The position numbers and the translations under genes are program-made. DNA of 43,016 nucleotides from Acidobacteriota bacterium (lineage in GTDB: Bacteria; Acidobacteriota; Terriglobia; Terriglobales; Acidobacteriaceae). The notes under the pieces were generated by a model that saw nothing but the letters and a program-made list of their open reading frames with translations, was not told the DNA's origin and ran no database searches. The stretch covers positions 1-43,016 of the forward strand of contig JAGWRX010000034.1 of assembly GCA_028876395.1 (NCBI GenBank), given 5' to 3'. Numbering within the stretch: position 1 is the stretch's first letter; each line of letters begins with the position of its first letter. Of this stretch, positions 36,110 through 43,016 are shown piece by piece.

Positions 36110-36723
36110 CAGCGAATCACCACCGGCACGGTCCACACACTCTTGTTTGCCGCCGGTTCCAGGTCATGCTCTCCCTGCCCGGGCACGGGAAACAATCCCT
36201 GCGCTTCAGCGTCCAGATGCCGCGGCCGATCCTCACCCGTCAGGTGCTGGGCATCAATCTTCTTCTGCAGTGCCATGAAGGCCTCCAGCAGCGCCTCGGG
36301 GCGGGGCGGGCAGCCAGGAATATGAATGTCCACAGGAATATAGCGGTCAATCCCCTTCAGCACGTTGTAACCCTGCTTGAAGGGGCCGCCGGAGATGGCG
36401 CAGGCGCCCATCGCAATCACATACCGCGGTTCGGCCATCTGGTTGTAGAGCCGGACCACCTGGGGTGCCATCTTTTTTGTCACCGTGCCGGAAATGATCA
36501 TCATGTCCGCCTGACGCGGCGACGGCCGGAAGACCTCCGCCCCGAAGCGCGCCATATCGTAGCGCGCCATGGTCGTGGCAATCATCTCAATGGCGCAACA
36601 CGCCAGCCCGAAATTCATCGGCCACACTGAGCTGCGCCGGCCCCAGTTATACAGCTCCTGCAGGGTCGTGACGAAGACGCCCTGCTTGCCCAGTTCGATC
36701 TTCAGCCCCTCATCCACAGCCAT
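36109..36723 (-). CDS. nuoB: NADH-quinone oxidoreductase subunit B
   Basis: 204-residue subunit carrying cluster N2, the last cluster before quinone. Ligand cysteines are visible as GLACCAIEM (two adjacent Cys), [10 protein letters not shown] and IPGCPPRPE. The C-terminal 45 residues (from [12 protein letters not shown]) extend beyond the usual core. Lies 34 nt after nuoA. Confidence 0.96.
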   Translation of the reverse strand: MAVDEGLKIELGKQGVFVTTLQELYNWGRRSSVWPMNFGLACCAIEMIATTMARYDMARFGAEVFRPSPRQADMMIISGTVTKKMAPQVVRLYNQMAEPRYVIAMGACAISGGPFKQGYNVLKGIDRYIPVDIHIPGCPPRPEALLEAFMALQKKIDAQHLTGEDRPRHLDAEAQGLFPVPGQGEHDLEPAANKSVWTVPVVIR

Positions 36724-36757
36724 TGCAAACTCCTATTTCTGTCAGTCACTGCCGCAG

Positions 36758-37129
36758 TTACGCCCAGGTAAGTACGCCCTTGGCCCAGGCCCAGGCCAGC
36801 CCCTCAATCAGCAGCAGCACAAACACCAGCATGGCCAGGCATGCGGCCAGCCCCAGCCCCGTGAACGCCACGGCAAAAGGCAGCAGAAACACCGCCTCCA
36901 CGTCAAAAATCAGGAAAATAATCGCGTAAAGGTAATAGGCAGAGCGGAACTCCACCCAAGCGTCGCCCTTCGATTCAAGCCCGCATTCGTAGATGGCGTT
37001 CTTCAACGCGTTGGGCTTCGCCGGGGAGTAGAGCTTTCCCCACAGCCACGCAAGTCCCAGAGGAGCGAGACCAAATCCCAGGGCACCCACAAAAAGAACA
37101 GCCAGAGAAAAATAAGGAGTTGAGGTCAT
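36758..37129 (-). CDS. nuoA: NADH-quinone oxidoreductase subunit A
   Basis: 123-residue, three-helix subunit. The loop YECGLESKGDAWVEFRSAYY holds the conserved Cys, and the following IIFLIFDVEAVFLLPFA helix has the conserved Asp-Glu pair. I use the ATG at 37129; a TTG at 37141 with AAGG close by is also possible. First gene of the 12-gene nuo operon. Confidence 0.94.
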   Translation of the reverse strand: MTSTPYFSLAVLFVGALGFGLAPLGLAWLWGKLYSPAKPNALKNAIYECGLESKGDAWVEFRSAYYLYAIIFLIFDVEAVFLLPFAVAFTGLGLAACLAMLVFVLLLIEGLAWAWAKGVLTWA

Positions 37130-37421
37130 CGTTGGTGACAAGAACCTTCAGAAACAACGTACCAGTTTCAGCCCTGTCTTGGCTAAGTGGATGTGATCTG
37201 CGGCACACGTTTCAGCCCCATTTCTTCCCCATCCATCCCACGTTGTGAACCACTGGCTGCAAAAACGCTGCGCCCCTCCGGATTCGCAGGCCCGCTCTTT
37301 CACAAATCCACCTTTCGATGGAGGACAATCCGCCCCCCGCGCCTGCTACCTTTGAAGAATTCCCATGCCCTCCCCCTCGTGGCGCAGAGGAATTAAAATC
37401 GTCTCTGGATGTCGGATCCCC
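37130..37421. other. Divergent intergenic region between nuoA and the pentaheme-TPR gene
   Basis: About 290 nt that must carry the promoters of the nuo operon and of the multiheme gene. I see no convincing -35/-10 pair on either strand and no strong hairpin. The short open frame 37365-37421 in phase with the cytochrome is treated as upstream sequence. Confidence 0.4.
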
Positions 37422-39764
37422 ATGTTCAAGACTGCGACGCGCCGCTGGCTACTGACCGTCTCACTTTTTGCCTTGGCGCACTCTGTCACATGGGTGGTCA
37501 GCGCCGCGTCTGATCCCACCCCTGCCGCCGCCACCGCCCCTTCGGCGCCCGCCGCCAATCAGCCCCTCCCCGATTACGAAACCCACATCCCCGTCACTGG
37601 CCCCACTACCCAGTTCCATGATTCCGTAGCCGCGCGCTACAACTACTTCTTCGGCAAGGACGCGCCATTCCTTCCCTCGAACGCCACCTCGTCCAACGGC
37701 CAGTTCCTCTCTCCCAGATCCTTCTACACCGCCCAGTACTGCGGCCATTGCCACCAGCAGAGCTACCACCAGTGGCGCCAGTCGGTGCATGCCAACGCGT
37801 TCCGCAATCCCTGGTATCTGAAGAACGTGAACATGCTCATCGACGAGAAGGGCGTACAGTTCTCCCGCCACTGCGAGGGCTGTCACAATCCTGTCGCGCT
37901 GCTCTCCGGTGACCTCTCCCAGGGCATGCCCAAAAAGCGCCCGTTTGAGGATGAGGGCGTCACCTGCTCCACCTGCCACTCCATTCAGTCCGTTGACACC
38001 ACGGGCACCGGCAGCTACGTGATGGGCATACCGGCCGTCCTGGTCGATGCAAACGGCGCGCCCGTCACCGGACCCGTCTCCGACGCAGAGATTCTGGCCC
38101 ACCTTGACCGCCACTCAAAGGCGGTGATGCGCCCGCTCTACAAGACCCCCGAGTTCTGTGCCGCCTGCCACAAGGCCGCCATCCCTCGCTCCCTCGACGA
38201 CTACAAATGGCTGCGCGCCTTCACCGTCTACGACGAATGGCAGGGCAGCAGCTTCAGCAAGCAGTCGCCGCTCCCCTTCTATCGCAAGGACGTGGTCTCC
38301 AACTGCCAGACCTGCCACATGCCGCGCAATCCCATGCCAGAAGGCGCCTCAGACCCCGGCGCAAAAGACGGCAAGCTCGCAAGCCATCGATGGACCGGCG
38401 GCAACACGCTCATGGCCGCCTACTACAAGTACGATGAGCAGGCTCAGAAGCTCGTCGCCTTCCTGAGAAACGCTGCTGACGGCAACGGAGTCCTTAACGT
38501 AGATATCTTCGGCCTTGAAAAGGAAGGCGCAGCCGCCACGTCCAGCGATCAGGTGCTGGTCGCGCCCCTCGGCCTCACCAGCTTCTCGCTCGCTCCCGGC
38601 GAGACCCTGGTCGCCGATGTCGTCATCCAGAACAAGGGCATCGGCCACTCCCTCGTCCCCGAGCAGCGCGATTTCTACGAGGCATGGGTCGACTTCACGG
38701 TCAAAGACGCCGCTGGAAAGACGCTGGCTGAGAGCGGGTTCATCCAGCCCGACGGCAACCTCGACCCCTCCGCCCACTCTTTCACCAACCGCCTCATCAA
38801 CACCAAAGGCGAACTGAACGGACTCCACGAGATCTGGCACAACCGCGTCCTGGCCTATAACAACACAATTCAGTCAGGCCGCTCGCAACTGGCGCGCTAC
38901 CGCTTCCGCCTGCCCAAAGACATCAAGGGGCCCGTCTCGCTGACTGCAACCGTCAAGTACCGCCGTTTCAATCAGCATTTCATCGACTACGCAATGGACG
39001 CGAAGCACTACCCGCAGCCCATCGTCGATATGGCCTCGCAAACCAGAACCTTCAAGATCGGCGCCAATGCCCCCGTTCCGCCAGACCCCGCCGAGAACAC
39101 GGAGTGGATGCGCTGGAACAACTACGGCATTGCACTGCTCGATGCGCTGCAGTACCAGGCAAGCGTGCACGCCTTCGAGCGCGTCGCCGCCCTGCGCCCC
39201 GACTACGCCGATGCCTACACGAACATGGCTGTCGTCGAAATCCAGTGGGAACGCTACAACGACGCCAGGCCCAACCTGGCCAAGGCGCTTGCCCTGCTGC
39301 CAGGCGACCCGCGCGCCCTCTACTATCGCGCCATCGTCGAGCGCAACGCCGGTCAGGTCAAGGAAGCCATTGCCGACTTCCAGGCCATGCTGGCCAAATA
39401 TCCCCGCTCCAAGGACGGCCTGCGCGAGCTGGGCTTCAGCTACTTCCAGCAGCATGACTACGCCCAGGCCCGCGGCATCTACGAGCAATTGCAGGCCATC
39501 GACCCCGACGACCTGGCCGCCCACTACTCGCTGGCCATCATCTACCGCCGCCTCGGTGAAAAGCAGAAGGCCGCCATCGAGTCAGCCAAGTTCGCCGACC
39601 AGAAAGACGACCCCACCGCCAGCCAGTACGCACTGCAATTCCTGCGCAAGCATTCTGAGGTGGCCGCCGAGAGCGTCACATGGCACACCCACGACATCAC
39701 TGGCGACCCCATCAAGCGCTCCACAAAAATCGAGTACCACTACATCCCCGGCGCAGGCCGATAG
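37422..39764 (+). CDS. Pentaheme cytochrome c fused to TPR repeats
   Basis: 780-residue exported protein. A signal peptide (RRWLLTVSLFALAHSVTWVVSA) is followed by a Pro/Ala spacer. Five CXXCH motifs have their first cysteines at residues 107, 151, 182, 246 and 295. A beta-rich domain (about 370-550, including LAPGETLVADVVIQNKGIGH) comes next, then about four TPR repeats (570-725; NYGIALLDALQYQ, YTNMAVVEIQWERY, ALYYRAIVERNAG, LAAHYSLAIIYRRLG). TPRs imply docking to a protein partner. The spacing recalls the cytochrome c554/NapC-NrfB-like multiheme superfamily; substrate unknown. The start at 37422 was chosen for the signal peptide; 37365 is possible. Confidence 0.85.
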   Translation: MFKTATRRWLLTVSLFALAHSVTWVVSAASDPTPAAATAPSAPAANQPLPDYETHIPVTGPTTQFHDSVAARYNYFFGKDAPFLPSNATSSNGQFLSPRSFYTAQYCGHCHQQSYHQWRQSVHANAFRNPWYLKNVNMLIDEKGVQFSRHCEGCHNPVALLSGDLSQGMPKKRPFEDEGVTCSTCHSIQSVDTTGTGSYVMGIPAVLVDANGAPVTGPVSDAEILAHLDRHSKAVMRPLYKTPEFCAACHKAAIPRSLDDYKWLRAFTVYDEWQGSSFSKQSPLPFYRKDVVSNCQTCHMPRNPMPEGASDPGAKDGKLASHRWTGGNTLMAAYYKYDEQAQKLVAFLRNAADGNGVLNVDIFGLEKEGAAATSSDQVLVAPLGLTSFSLAPGETLVADVVIQNKGIGHSLVPEQRDFYEAWVDFTVKDAAGKTLAESGFIQPDGNLDPSAHSFTNRLINTKGELNGLHEIWHNRVLAYNNTIQSGRSQLARYRFRLPKDIKGPVSLTATVKYRRFNQHFIDYAMDAKHYPQPIVDMASQTRTFKIGANAPVPPDPAENTEWMRWNNYGIALLDALQYQASVHAFERVAALRPDYADAYTNMAVVEIQWERYNDARPNLAKALALLPGDPRALYYRAIVERNAGQVKEAIADFQAMLAKYPRSKDGLRELGFSYFQQHDYAQARGIYEQLQAIDPDDLAAHYSLAIIYRRLGEKQKAAIESAKFADQKDDPTASQYALQFLRKHSEVAAESVTWHTHDITGDPIKRSTKIEYHYIPGAGR

Positions 39765-39807
39765 TCCGACGCAGAGGCGCTGCTCTGATGAGCGCGGCGC
39801 CCTCGTC

Positions 39808-40824
39808 TCATGCATTGGATTCCGAGTCCTCTGCGCCGTCGATTGGCGACGCCACTCTCCCCGGCGCCACAATCCCATACTTCGCGTCCAGGAACACCTG
39901 CAACGCCTCCGGCAGCACCGCCGCAAGCTCCTGCCACGTCAGCACCTTCAGCCGCACACGCAGCTCCGCGCTCTTCAAAGCCGCCATCACGCGAAACCAA
40001 GTCTCGCGCAGGTCCGGTCTGCGTTCATCGTGCACCACGCAAAAGCTGCATCCCTGCGCATAAGCCGCCAGCACATTGCGAATCAGCTGATAACTCGCAT
40101 AACCCGCCTCGGCCGGCTCCTGCTGCCGCGTCCGCTCTACAATTCCCGCCTGGAATGTCCGCGCAGCATCCTCGTCGCCTTCCCCTTCCCACTCCTGCGT
40201 AAACTCCTCGGCAAACTCCACCGCTGCCCTTCGCCGCGCCGTGCGCATCTCCACGCGCTGCAATAATTCCCGATCGAAGGCCGCATCGAAATCCCTGTAC
40301 GCTTCCACCACCGTCGCCGCGCGCATTTGAAAATCCGCCTCCGTCAGCTTGGCTTCCACCAGCAAGCCGCCCCAGCGCATGTCCACTTCCGTGCGGTCAA
40401 ATCGCCCGTTTGCCAGGGATACGCGCGCCTTCCAGCCAAACGCGGGCACCACGCCTGCCTCCACGCCCAGCATCTGCCGCACCGCAGCGGACTCCGCCAC
40501 GCCCGGCGTGCAGAACACGTTCATCAGCAGCGCATCGGAACTCATGGACGAATCCAGCTCACGCCAGCGCCTCTCAGCCTTTGGCAGCGACCGCCCCGCC
40601 TGCGCGTGAATCTTGTCGAACCGCCGCATCCACTCCGGCCGCGCCGCAATCGCCGCATACGCCGGGTCGAAGAAATTCCCGTGCCGCCCATCCTCCGGCG
40701 CATACACCACCACGGGAAAGCCGCCGTAGCTCTCTACATGCGCCCGCCCACGCGCATACCATCGGTTGCGCAGTCCCAGTTCCAGCCGCAGCCGGTTCGC
40801 ATGTGCCGTTGCTTCATTCGCCAT
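39808..40824 (-). CDS. Unknown protein with PD-(D/E)XK nuclease-like motif
   Basis: 338-residue soluble protein. A segment reads RTEVDMRWGGLLVEAKLTE, giving Asp148 followed by Glu157-X-Lys159, the spacing of a PD-(D/E)XK nuclease core (D, then EXK in a beta strand). The rest is mostly helical with many Arg, Glu and Trp and an HDERRPDLRETW segment. No methyltransferase or specificity gene is nearby, so a restriction role is not indicated. I chose the ATG at 40824; an in-frame GTG at 40863 lacks a ribosome site. Function unassigned. Confidence 0.65.
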   Translation of the reverse strand: MANEATAHANRLRLELGLRNRWYARGRAHVESYGGFPVVVYAPEDGRHGNFFDPAYAAIAARPEWMRRFDKIHAQAGRSLPKAERRWRELDSSMSSDALLMNVFCTPGVAESAAVRQMLGVEAGVVPAFGWKARVSLANGRFDRTEVDMRWGGLLVEAKLTEADFQMRAATVVEAYRDFDAAFDRELLQRVEMRTARRRAAVEFAEEFTQEWEGEGDEDAARTFQAGIVERTRQQEPAEAGYASYQLIRNVLAAYAQGCSFCVVHDERRPDLRETWFRVMAALKSAELRVRLKVLTWQELAAVLPEALQVFLDAKYGIVAPGRVASPIDGAEDSESNA

Positions 40825-40912
40825 CTTGAGCCAGATTACCCCGCGGCCATTCACGCAATCCACCGCAAGGTTGAGCTACCCCACATCCAGCAATGCGAAA
40901 ATATTGACTGTG

Positions 40913-41302
40913 ATGCCATCCTCTCGACTCATCTTCCCCTTCGCCGCGGCCTTTTTCCTGGTCTGCATCGCTCCCCAGCCTGCCCACGCACTCTTCGGCT
41001 CAAAGAAGAAAGCCGCCGAGAAGGCTGGCGCAATCCTCTTTCGCGATAAAGGGTGCGCCCACTGCCACGGTGTCGCTGGCGTCGGAAGCAAAAAGGCCCC
41101 CGCGCTCACCGATATCCGCAAGAACAAGGTCTGGACTCCCGCGAAGATGTCCGATCAGATTCTGAATGGCGGAAAGAAAATGCCGCCCTTCGCCGACTCG
41201 CTGACCGACGAGGAAGTGGCGCAAATCGTCGCGTATCTGCGCGCCAAGCACAAGCCGGCACCGCCGCCTGGCCAGGAGCCCCCATCCGCACCCGCACAGT
41301 AA
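40913..41302 (+). CDS. Small monoheme cytochrome c
   Basis: 129-residue exported class I cytochrome c. A signal peptide (LIFPFAAAFFLVCIAPQPAHA) is followed by the heme site GCAHCH (C48, C51, H52), the axial Met90 in GGKKMPPF, and the closing helix TDEEVAQIVAYLRAKHK. The tail is Pro-rich. A soluble periplasmic electron carrier; possible partner of the multiheme protein upstream or of an oxidase elsewhere. The ribosome site is weak and the start is chosen by the signal peptide. Confidence 0.88.
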   Translation: MPSSRLIFPFAAAFFLVCIAPQPAHALFGSKKKAAEKAGAILFRDKGCAHCHGVAGVGSKKAPALTDIRKNKVWTPAKMSDQILNGGKKMPPFADSLTDEEVAQIVAYLRAKHKPAPPPGQEPPSAPAQ

Positions 41303-41351
41303 CAACCGCCGCGTGCGGTGCAACCCAATCCGCAGCCGCGACAACGGTTCG

Positions 41352-42758
41352 CTACACCGTTACCGGCACATCCGCCACGCCTTCCACGCCGAAGATGCGA
41401 CGGTAGCGCTCGACCTCCGCGGGCGTCCCTAGAGCCTTGCGGTAGTTGTCTGACAGCTTCACCGCAGGACGTCCATCCACCTCGCTCATCTTGCACACCA
41501 AACTCACCGGGTTGAAGCTCTCGTTGCCCTGCGGATTGCAGTTGCGAAAATCATTGGTCAGATACGTGCCCCAGCCCGAGCTAAGGCGGATGCGCCGCTC
41601 CGGTTTCCACTTGCGCTCATCCAGAAAGTCGCTCGCGCGGCGAAAATCGCTCGGCCTCAGGCCACCACGGATGGTGCCGGCAAAATAGGCATGCAGGCCG
41701 AGGATGATGTCCACATCCAGAGCGTCAGACGCGATCAGCCGCTTCTGCCGCGGGTCGTGGCCGCGTTCCTTGAGCCACTCGATGTATTCATCTCCGGCAA
41801 TGTAAGGGTCCTTGCTGTCGATGCGCTGCCCTGTCCAGTTTGCCACCCAGTCCGGCGCATTGCGCAGGAACTGCGTGGTGCCATACGTATCCGGCAACAT
41901 GATCAGCAGCTCTCCCTGGTAGGTCTGCTGCCACAGATCCAGCAGCTTGTATTGCGCCGACCGCACTTCATCGTCGTTATCAGCCAGCGCGGCCAGCGCC
42001 ATCGGCAGTTCGTGCGCATTGGTGCCAATGGCTTCAAGGTCATGCTTGTACGCCAGATATGTGTTGGAGCTGCCGGCAAAGCTCGCGCCCAGCACGTCGC
42101 TCATGGCCTTCACCACGTACTCATGCCACAGGAAGCTGTGCCGCCGCCGCGTGCCAAAGTCGCTCACGTTCAGCCCTGGCACGCCGCGCATGCGCTCCAT
42201 CTTCTCCCACAGCCGCGTCTTCGCGCGCGCATACAGTATGTCCAGCTCAAACTCGGTCAGACGCTTCAGGTTGGCGCGCGTCTTCAGCTCGTCTATGGCT
42301 GAGAGCGCGTAGATCTCCCACATCGTCGTCTCGGTCCACAAGCCGTCGAAGCGCAGCGCAATCTGCCCTTCATGCGTCGAAAGTTCAAAATCCGAAAGGC
42401 GAAAATCGCGTTCCAGCCACTCCAGAAACGCCGGCTCAAAGATGCCCCTGCGGCCATAGAATGTGTTGCCGGCCAGCCAGATCATTTCAGACTTGTGCAT
42501 GCGCAGCTTGCGCGTCGCTTCCAGTTGCTCGCGCAGCTCGTCCACGCCGACCATGTTGCCCAGCAGCACGGCCGATGAGCGGTTCACCAGCGTAAATGTC
42601 GCGCGGGTCCTGGGGAAGTGCTTCCAAATGAACTGCAGCATCAGCAGCTTGTAGAAGTCCGTATCCAACAGGGAACGTGTGATGGGGTCCAGTTCCCAGT
42701 TGTGATCGTGCGCGCGCCTGGCCAGATTGATGATCACAATATCCCCAATTCTATGCAA
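41352..42758 (-). CDS. pncB: Nicotinate phosphoribosyltransferase
   Basis: NAD salvage enzyme that joins nicotinate and PRPP with ATP use. The N-terminal signature SLLDTDFYKLLMLQFIW, the phosphorylated histidine in IGTNAHELPMAL, and FGTRRRHSF all match PncB. The product is up to 468 residues, somewhat longer than E. coli PncB. The start is uncertain: TTG at 42758 has no ribosome site, while GTG at 42737 has GGGG 5 nt upstream. Converges on the small cytochrome gene. Confidence 0.93.
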   Translation of the reverse strand: MHRIGDIVIINLARRAHDHNWELDPITRSLLDTDFYKLLMLQFIWKHFPRTRATFTLVNRSSAVLLGNMVGVDELREQLEATRKLRMHKSEMIWLAGNTFYGRRGIFEPAFLEWLERDFRLSDFELSTHEGQIALRFDGLWTETTMWEIYALSAIDELKTRANLKRLTEFELDILYARAKTRLWEKMERMRGVPGLNVSDFGTRRRHSFLWHEYVVKAMSDVLGASFAGSSNTYLAYKHDLEAIGTNAHELPMALAALADNDDEVRSAQYKLLDLWQQTYQGELLIMLPDTYGTTQFLRNAPDWVANWTGQRIDSKDPYIAGDEYIEWLKERGHDPRQKRLIASDALDVDIILGLHAYFAGTIRGGLRPSDFRRASDFLDERKWKPERRIRLSSGWGTYLTNDFRNCNPQGNESFNPVSLVCKMSEVDGRPAVKLSDNYRKALGTPAEVERYRRIFGVEGVADVPVTV

Positions 42759-42781
42759 CCCAGGGTGAAATTACTGCGTGC

Positions 42782-42821
42782 CCCATCCTTGCAGCGTCTT
42801 TGTTTTTGCCGCAAGGATGGG
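42782..42821. repeat. Inverted repeat between the LacI-type gene and pncB
   Basis: CCCATCCTTGC (42782-42792) pairs with GCAAGGATGGG (42811-42821), an 11-bp perfect stem with an 18-nt loop. There is no T-run on the minus strand after it, so it is a weak terminator candidate; it may be a regulatory or RNA-processing stem. Confidence 0.45.
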
Positions 42822-42840
42822 AGAGCACGATGCATTGAAT

Positions 42841-43016
42841 TCATGCCGAGATGGCCAGATGCGCGCCGCAGGATCGGCGCACCACGAGCCTCGTCGGCAC
42901 CAGCACGTCACGCACCGGCAGCTCGGGATGCTCAAGCCGCTCCAGCATGGTGGCCATCGCCACCATGCCAATGCCCGCGCAGTCCTGATGAATCGTGGTC
43001 AGCGGCACGGGCAGCA
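42841..43016 (-). CDS. LacI-family transcriptional regulator, C-terminal fragment (cut by window edge)
   Basis: My translation of the minus strand gives the last 58 codons of a sugar-binding regulator: LPVPLTTIHQD, then IGMVAMATMLERLEHPE, and VPTRLVVRRSCGAHLAISA before the TGA at 42843-42841. LTTIHQD and PTRLVVRRS are characteristic of the end of the LacI/PurR ligand-binding domain. The DNA-binding part lies outside the window. Effector unknown. Confidence 0.82.
   Translation of the reverse strand, partial: LPVPLTTIHQDCAGIGMVAMATMLERLEHPELPVRDVLVPTRLVVRRSCGAHLAISA

Noticed and set aside
42782..42821. Intrinsic terminator for the LacI-type gene
   Set aside because: The stem is good but no T-run follows on the minus strand, so it is listed only as an inverted repeat.
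1..43016. CRISPR arrays, insertion sequences or prophage genes
   Set aside because: No regularly spaced repeats, transposase or phage structural genes were seen anywhere in the window.

Overview
The window is about 43 kb of GC-rich bacterial chromosome. It most resembles an acidobacterium of the Terriglobia (Acidobacteriaceae) type. That is an inference from gene content and style: a split-free E1 alpha/beta fusion, multiheme cytochromes with TPR domains, GH3 and GH78 exo-glycosidases with a RhaT transporter, an sdhCAB set with one cytochrome b subunit, and a nuo operon with two nuoM genes. No rRNA, CRISPR array, transposase, phage gene or integration site is recognisable. Coding density is high and most genes sit in short operons.

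Layout. 1-1407 (minus): start of a fused 2-oxoacid dehydrogenase E1, cut by the window edge. 1568-3297 (minus): queC-queE-queD for the 7-deazaguanine (preQ0/queuosine) pathway. 3476-6378 (plus): a HAD hydrolase, then ilvA (TTG start, preceded by a terminator-like hairpin and a possible leader peptide) and a PaiB-like flavin-barrel protein. 6502-6946: tRNA-Leu(GAG) and secG. 7190-9978 (plus): an octaheme cytochrome c resembling the hydroxylamine oxidoreductase family, overlapped by an unidentified 8-helix membrane protein and followed by a metallo-beta-lactamase-fold hydrolase. 10051-12729: aminotransferase, HAD hydrolase and a PagL-like outer-membrane lipid A deacylase. 13028-20286: carbohydrate block with a GH3/PA14 beta-glucosidase (plus), then a GH78 alpha-L-rhamnosidase and RhaT (minus). 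20591-21214: RdgB-type nucleotide pyrophosphatase.

21262-37129 is the respiratory core. sdhC-sdhA-sdhB (plus, with a good promoter) converges on a 12-gene complex I operon read on the minus strand in the order nuoA-B-C-D-I-H-J-K-L-M2-M1-N. It lacks nuoE, nuoF and nuoG and carries two different nuoM genes. One of these (M1, 26476-27984) has Leu where the conserved TM7 proton-channel Lys is expected. Divergent from nuoA is a pentaheme cytochrome fused to TPR repeats (37422-39764). The window ends with a PD-(D/E)XK-like protein of unknown role, a small monoheme cytochrome c, nicotinate phosphoribosyltransferase, and the C-terminal end of a LacI-family regulator.

How the parts fit. Complex I and SDH feed electrons into the quinone pool. 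The two multiheme cytochromes and the monoheme cytochrome (14 CXXCH motifs in all) suggest periplasmic electron transfer beyond a plain aerobic chain. The GH3, GH78 and RhaT genes fit a soil saprotroph that strips rhamnose and glucose from plant or microbial polysaccharides. The items most worth following up are the octaheme cytochrome with its membrane partner, the two-NuoM complex I with an altered channel, the pentaheme-TPR protein, and the ilvA leader.
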